Source: Leclercia adecarboxylata
Lineage (GTDB): Bacteria; Pseudomonadota; Gammaproteobacteria; Enterobacterales; Enterobacteriaceae
Length of the DNA: 64,000 nt
Reading direction: 5' to 3'
Assembly (NCBI GenBank): GCA_901472455.1
Contig: LR590464.1
Coordinates: 2,232,001-2,296,000, forward strand
The notes under the pieces are model-generated. The model was given only the letters and a program-made list of their open reading frames with translations, had not been told where the DNA came from and did not search any database. A program made the position numbers and the translations under genes. Shown piece after piece: positions 59,603 through 64,000 of the stretch (position 1 is the stretch's first letter; the number at the start of each line of letters is the position of its first letter).

Positions 59603-60240
59603 ATGAAATTATATGTGTATGAGCATTGCCCGTTCTGTATCCGCGCGAGAATGATCTTTGGCCTGAAAAAAGTGCCTTTCGAGCTGGGCCGTGATTATGG
59701 AGGGCGATGTCGAAACGCCAACCCGTATGGTGGGTAAGAAGGTCGTGCCGATCCTGCAAAAAGAAGAGGGCGTTTATATGCCGGAAAGCATGGATATCGT
59801 TCACTATGTTGACCAGCTTGAAGGCTCGCCAGTAATAACAGGTGAGTGCGATCCGGCGATTGACGCCCTGGTGCAAAGAGAATACGCGCGCCGTATTTAA
59901 CCTGGCGATCCCGCGTTTTACCCGGGCCGATTTTAAAGAACTCTCCACGCCAGCCGCGCGCGATGCCTACACCCAGCGCGAGATTAACGCGTTTGGCGAT
60001 CTGGATACGTTAATGTCCAATAGCCAGACCTATATCGATACGCTGTCGGATGCATTGGGTAAAATTGAGACTTATTTACGCGCCAAAAATCCTGTCAGCA
60101 TCACGGATTTTTATCTCTTCCCGATCCTGAATTCGCTGACGATTGTGAAAGATTTCCCGTACTCACCAGCATTACGCGGTTATCTGGAGCATGTCTCCAT
60201 GTCATGTGATGTACCGCTGTTTACCGATAAAGCACTGTAA
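59603..60240 (+). pseudogene. grxB: Glutaredoxin 2 (GrxB) family protein (two frameshifts)
   Basis: MKLYVYEHCPFCIRARMIFGLKKVPFEL has the CPFC active site at residues 9-12. Then TPTRMVGKKVVPILQKEEG (cis-Pro region) and MPESMDIVHYVDQLEGSP, followed by the GST-like helical domain. Extra G near 59687 and extra A near 59876; corrected length is 211 residues, with E. coli GrxB 215. Reduces mixed disulfides with glutathione. Divergent enough from E. coli GrxB to be a second copy. Stands 90 bases after the YeeE pair, possibly one thiol-stress unit. Confidence 0.85.
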
Positions 60241-60415
60241 CGCTCAGGGGGCCTGGCCCCCTTAATCGTTCGAAAAAATGGTTGTCCGATTTTCGGTTGT
60301 GCGGCTTTCGTCGTATATCCTGGATTCAGCCTGTACCCGTCGTTCACTTTTTGGTTCTGTGGGGTGAAAAATACGGTAATGTGTTTGTTAAATAATCAAA
60401 TTTAGAATCCTGACC

Positions 60416-61276
60416 ATGACACCTTTGTTATTCCATAAATATCACGGACTCGGTAATGATTATCTGGTGTGCGAGCGTTCTGTCGCAGAGCAGCTGAGCA
60501 TCGAGCAAATTCGCATCATATGCCATCGCCACTATGGGTTCGGATCTGACGGTCTGCTAATTGATAGTGGAGATCAACATCATCCCACATTGCGAATCAT
60601 CAATCCGGACGGTTCAGAAGCCGAGAAAAGCGGTAACGGTCTGCGTATCTATGCACGTTATCTTTTTGATATCGGCCGAGTCGGACACGAGCCGTTTCTG
60701 GTGCGCACCGCGGGCGGGGACGTACATTGTAGGGTCCATGAAGATCCTCATCAAATCACGGTGGAGATGGGGAGGGCGAATTTTAGTCCGGCGGCATTGC
60801 CTGCATTGATTGAACAGCCCGAAGTACTGAATTATCCACTTAAGCTGGCTGATGAAACACGGCGGGTATCGTTGGTCTCAATGGGCAATCCACACTGTGT
60901 TGTGCTGGTGGATAAGCTCGATCTGGCGCTGGTGCACCGTTTGGGACCGCAAATTGAAAATCATCCTGTGTTCCCCAAACGCACCAATGTCCAGTTGGTG
61001 GAGGTCGTGGATCGCCATACGCTGCGGATTGGTATCTGGGAACGGGGAGCCGGTTTCACTATGGCATCCGGTAGCAGTAGCTGTGCCGCGGCAAGCGTAA
61101 TGCGCAAATTAGACCGGGTCGATAACCGTGTCAGCGTAAATATGCCAGGTGGGCAGTTGCAAATAACCTTCGGTGAGGATTTTCAGGTCAGCATGAGCGG
61201 CCCGGTGCAAAAAATTGGCCGTCTGACGCTGGACGAAGACTGCTTTACTGGTGGGGATGATTCCTGCGGGTTTTAA
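60416..61276 (+). CDS. Diaminopimelate epimerase-like protein (DapF paralogue) with Ser in place of both catalytic Cys
   Basis: 286 residues, intact, with clear DapF architecture: FHKYHGLGNDYLVCE, HYGFGSDGLLI, INPDGSEAEKSGNGLRIYARYL, SMGNPHCVVLVD and WERGAGFTMASGSSSCAAA. In E. coli DapF the acid/base cysteines lie in AQCGNGAR and QACGSGAC; here both positions are serine (Ser72 and Ser218). Housekeeping DapF must be elsewhere. It could be a racemase using serines, as some proline racemase relatives do with Thr, or a protein with another activity. Single gene with its own promoter. Confidence 0.85.
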   Translation: MTPLLFHKYHGLGNDYLVCERSVAEQLSIEQIRIICHRHYGFGSDGLLIDSGDQHHPTLRIINPDGSEAEKSGNGLRIYARYLFDIGRVGHEPFLVRTAGGDVHCRVHEDPHQITVEMGRANFSPAALPALIEQPEVLNYPLKLADETRRVSLVSMGNPHCVVLVDKLDLALVHRLGPQIENHPVFPKRTNVQLVEVVDRHTLRIGIWERGAGFTMASGSSSCAAASVMRKLDRVDNRVSVNMPGGQLQITFGEDFQVSMSGPVQKIGRLTLDEDCFTGGDDSCGF

Positions 61277-61480
61277 ATCTATGCAGACTGGCAGTCTGCT
61301 ACGGCTTGCCGGTCGTTTTCGTATTAACTGCCATTACGCCAGCAAGAGCAGCATGCTGACGTAATAGCAGGAAAACTCAATGTGCGTGCGGAGGTTGTAA
61401 TGGCCGTTTTGAGGTGCAGAAGTCGATGCTGACCAATGTATAAATCCTGCACTGAAATCCCTGAACTTTCCGAGGTACTG
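61277..61480. other. Intergenic spacer with a small hairpin
   Basis: No gene seen. gcagact-ggc-agtctgc (61283-61299) forms a 7-bp hairpin just after the DapF-like stop, without a T-run. Confidence 0.4.
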
Positions 61481-62949
61481 TCAGAGAGCAGCGGCTAGTC
61501 GGCGAATGCCTTCTCGCAGAACCTCTGGCGGATGATTAGCAAAACCAAGCAGGATACCTTCCCGGGGAAGAGGGCGCTGGCAATAACGTACAAATGATTG
61601 TATCCCCATTCCGAGCTGGGCGGCTTTTGCTTCCACCTCTTTACCCTGAAGACCGTTATGCAACCAGCAAACCAGATGAATGCCAGAGTCAGACGGATGA
61701 ACAGTCATCTTTTCCCCTAAGTACTCCTGAATCGCTGCCGTGAGCGAGGCTTTTCGCTCAAAACAGGCTTTGCGGATACGTCTGACATGGCTGGCATAGT
61801 GCCCCTCTTCAATGAAATGTGCTAAAACCGCCTGCTCCAGATAGCCGTTGCAGAGATCGGAAAAATATCGGGTAACCATAAATTGTTCGCATAAGGCAGG
61901 TGGTACCACCAGAAAGCCCATACGAAATTCCGGATACATCATCTTAGAAAGCTACCTGTATAGATGACCCGCTGGTGCTTATCGAGTCCCTGTAACGCCT
62001 GCAGTGAGCGGGTGGCATAGCGAAACTCACTGTTATAATCATCTTCGAAAATCCACGCCTGATTTGCCTGAGCCCATTCCAGTAGTGCCAACCTGCGTGA
62101 CAGGCAAAGCGTCCCCCCCAGAGGAAACTGATGGGACGGGGCCGTGTAGACCAGTTTAGCATCGGGATATTGCAGTATACCGTCGTGTATATCCATCCCG
62201 TTGTCGTCCACCCGCACCGGTCTGACAATCGCGCCAACTGAGCTGAAAGCACCTCTGGCACCGTTATAACCAGGATCATCCAGCCACACCTCGTTCCCTG
62301 GCGAGAGCAACGCTTGCGCGGTGATATTAAGCGCCTGCTGGATACCATTAACAATTATCACCTGGCCTTCATCACAGTTAACCCCACGGGTTGCCTGAAT
62401 ATACTTACTAATGGCGCGCCGGAGTGGCGCATAGCCGGCGACGTGGGTATGCAGCCCAAGTTCACGTCTGGATTGTCTCCAGATACGGGCAAGCAGCCGC
62501 CCCCAAAGTTCATGGGGAAAGAGGTCGATACATCCAACGCCTACAGTAAAGAGGCGGTGAGTACTAGCCTCTTTATGGCTTTCACTCCACAGCGGACGTA
62601 ACGCCGCAATGTCAGGATTAATTTGGCCGTCGATAGACTGAGACTGAGTTACATGTGTCAGAGGCCTGGTTCCATTCAGCGGCCCTTCAGGAGCGTTTGT
62701 TGATACGAAAGTTCCGGCACCTTTACGCGTTTCCAGATAACCCTCAGCCATCAGGCGATCAAAAGCAGCGATAACAGAATTGCGGGAAATTGACATCATC
62801 TCAGCCAGCGCCCGGCTTGAGGGGACCCGTGAATTCGCGGCAAGGCGACCTTCCAGAATGGCATTACGGAGCACACTGTACAGTGCATCCTTTATCACGC
62901 CTTTAGGGAGTAACAAATCGTGGAACAGCGGCGCAATAACTTTCTTCAT
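61481..62949 (-). pseudogene. MocR/PdxR-type GntR-aminotransferase regulator (one frameshift)
   Basis: N-terminal GntR helix-turn-helix (IKDALYSVLRNAILEGRL, VPSSRALAEMMSISRNSVIAAFDRLMAEGYLETRKGAGTFV), then a fold-type I aminotransferase domain: GCIDLFPHELWGRL, QVIIVNGIQQALNI, DDPGYNGARGAF, WIFEDDYNSEFRY. The PLP lysine is in VIYTGSFSKMMYPEFRMGFLV, exactly where one T is missing near 61948. Corrected length is 489 residues from ATG 62949. MocR regulators sense PLP or amino-acid-derived ligands. It is divergent from the GNAT gene, which is the likely target. Confidence 0.88.
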
Positions 62950-63082
62950 GCACAATCCAGAAGCTCAGCAAAAAGTGGATCCTATGAATATACAAAAAGT
63001 GTCACTTACATGGAACCATTACGGTAGATAGAATTATGTTAACCAAGAGAATGTGGTTTATATAATTAAGGATAGAAAACCG

Positions 63083-63594
63083 GTGAACAATGAATATCTA
63101 AATGAAGAATCAGCAAAAATAAGCATTCAGCCCGCTACAGAGAGCGACTACATGCAATGGTTACCACTCTGGAAGCGTTATCAGGAATTTTATCGTGTAG
63201 ATATTTCAGACAACGCTACACAGAACACCTGGACACGCTTTCTCACACCGCATGAGCCGATTTATTGCGCGGTGGCTAAATATGAGGGAAACATCATTGG
63301 TCTGGTTCATTACCTGTTTCATCGCTCAACCTGGGAGGAGAGGGATTACTGTTATCTTGAAGACCTCTATGTTAACCCGGATGTCCGTGGCAAACAGTTT
63401 GGCAGACAACTTATTGAGTATGTACAACAACAGGCTCGAAAACGACATGCTTCGCGTCTTTACTGGCATATCCCATGAAACCAATCTGCGTGGCCAGCGT
63501 CTCTATGACTGGGTGGCAAAGAAAAGCGGCATGATTGGAATATCAGATGCCGGTTGCGTTAACGAGTTTAGCCCATTGCATCAAAAGCATGTAA
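63083..63594 (+). pseudogene. GNAT family N-acetyltransferase (two frameshifts)
   Basis: From GTG 63083 with aagga upstream. PATESDYMQWLPLWKRYQEFY, ISDNATQNTWTRFL, EDLYVNPDVRGKQFGRQLIEYV (CoA loop RGKQFG) and, after extra bases near 63470 and 63534, THETNLRGQRLYDWVAKKSGMIEYQM. Corrected length is 169 residues. This subtype (ATESDYMQWLPLWKRY) is common beside MocR regulators in enterobacteria; substrate unknown. Confidence 0.8.
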
Positions 63595-63634
63595 CGGGTC
63601 GATGTCTGTCTTTACGCTCTAAATCACGATAGCG

Positions 63635-63756
63635 CTCCAGTAACCGTTAACAGTGTCTGTCAGATATCTTAAGCCGGGTTAGGTTGCAGCAAGACGTATG
63701 ATAAGACGGTGGTCGATAACGTCCTGAAGGATCCTGAGCCGGTTTACATCGCTCAT
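63635..63756 (-). mobile_element. Transposase N-terminal fragment, ISNCY-type
   Basis: From ATG 63756 on the minus strand: MSDVNRLRILQDVIDHRLIIRLAAT, a helix-turn-helix start as seen in ISNCY (IS1202-like) transposases, then after a break LKISDRHC and RLLERYRD. It stops where the GNAT gene begins on the other strand. Degenerate, with at least one stop. Confidence 0.55.
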
Positions 63757-63789
63757 TGAGAAAAATTCCGCGGCGAGAGCTGTCCATGA

Positions 63790-64000
63790 ATACGGCCTTC
63801 AAACCAGTCATGGTGGGAGCCGTCGATCTGGATAAGTTCACCCAAGCAATCACGCCGATGTCGGGTTGATAAACCCGTGACTTGCGACGAGCATGCGGAA
63901 CCCAGAGTCCGTCAGACGTCATCCAGTTGCGGACGGTCTCGATTGAAAGCCGGATATCATGGCGCTCTCTGAGTTTTTCAGCGGCCAGCGTGGGTCCAAA
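63790..64000 (-). mobile_element. Transposase internal fragment, ISNCY-type, runs off the window
   Basis: Minus strand reads FGPTLAAEKLRERHDIRLSIETVRNWM, SDGLWVPHARRKSRVYQP, then in another frame ELIQIDGSHHDWFEGR, the beginning of the DDE catalytic core of ISNCY transposases. It ends abruptly at EGR near 63795. It lies upstream, in transcription order, of the N-terminal fragment, so the two pieces are out of order. The element continues beyond base 64000. Confidence 0.65.

Overview
ORGANISM. The window is chromosomal DNA of an enterobacterium, close to Enterobacter, Lelliottia or Leclercia. Core proteins (MarA, MarB, MarC, SotB, RspR, YdfG, UxaB, YneE, Sad) are near-identical to the E. coli proteins as I remember them, but the accessory genes (urt urea transporter, D-threonate-type kinase/PdxA2 pair, diguanylate cyclase cluster) are typical of Enterobacter-like genomes. 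I cannot fix the species. I saw no rRNA, tRNA or CRISPR array.

LAYOUT. The backbone follows the E. coli K-12 order rspR-ydfG-dcp / ydeE-eamA-marBAR-marC-sotB / yneJ-sad / glsB / dgcF / uxaB-yneE / tam, with accessory blocks inserted at several joints. 0.1-4.3 kb: universal stress protein, rspR, ydfG, dcp. 4.3-10.2 kb: LysR + MFS exporter, VOC protein, then a prophage-relic stretch (C4-like antisense RNA, two small lipoproteins, one a lambda Bor homologue), GNAT and a small membrane protein. A degenerate copy of the dcp 3' end lies at 8576-8631, so 4.3-8.6 kb looks like an integrated segment. 10.4-17.9 kb: cobalamin-independent methionine synthase-like gene, the urtABCDE urea ABC transporter behind a sigma-54 type promoter, and zinT behind a Zur box. 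18.0-19.5 kb: AT-rich orphan Hcp module, a candidate T6SS effector/immunity pair. 19.5-25.2 kb: ydeE, eamA, marBAR, marC, sotB with a complete mar operator. 25.4-37.6 kb: tandem PhzF-like genes, a DUF924 protein and a large uncharacterised catabolic cluster: SDR, YhcH-like anomerase, BNR sialidase-like protein, Na+/solute symporter, DapA/NanA-type lyase and iron alcohol dehydrogenase on one strand; DUF1537 kinase, PdxA2 and DeoR on the other; then an L-lactate/2-hydroxyacid dehydrogenase. 37.7-50.4 kb: GNAT, yneJ, sad, a chemoreceptor, glsB, three consecutive GGDEF proteins, GNAT, uxaB, yneE. 50.7-57.9 kb: epoxide-hydrolase-like exported protein, two-component system, DipZ-like CcdA-thioredoxin fusion, tam, a NudK-like hydrolase, DeoR, lipoprotein, autotransporter fragment. 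58.2-60.2 kb: BigR/YgaV-type ArsR regulator with a perfect operator, two YeeE/YedE half-proteins and a glutaredoxin 2. 60.4-64 kb: a DapF paralogue lacking both catalytic cysteines, a MocR regulator, GNAT and scrambled ISNCY-type transposase pieces.

SEQUENCE QUALITY. About half of the conserved genes carry one to six single-base indels, mostly in short homopolymers. Removing them restores ORFs whose length equals or closely matches the E. coli protein (Dcp 681, EamA 299, MarR 144, GlsB 308 residues). I therefore read most frameshifts as base-calling errors. Such genes are given as one full-length span of type pseudogene, with the indels named.

HOW GENES WORK TOGETHER. Clear functional groups are the mar multidrug-resistance regulon with its efflux neighbours; nitrogen scavenging by urt; zinc homeostasis by zinT; a sugar-acid catabolic regulon around 27.6-37.6 kb; c-di-GMP signalling at 43-47 kb; and sulfur/thiol handling at 58-60 kb.
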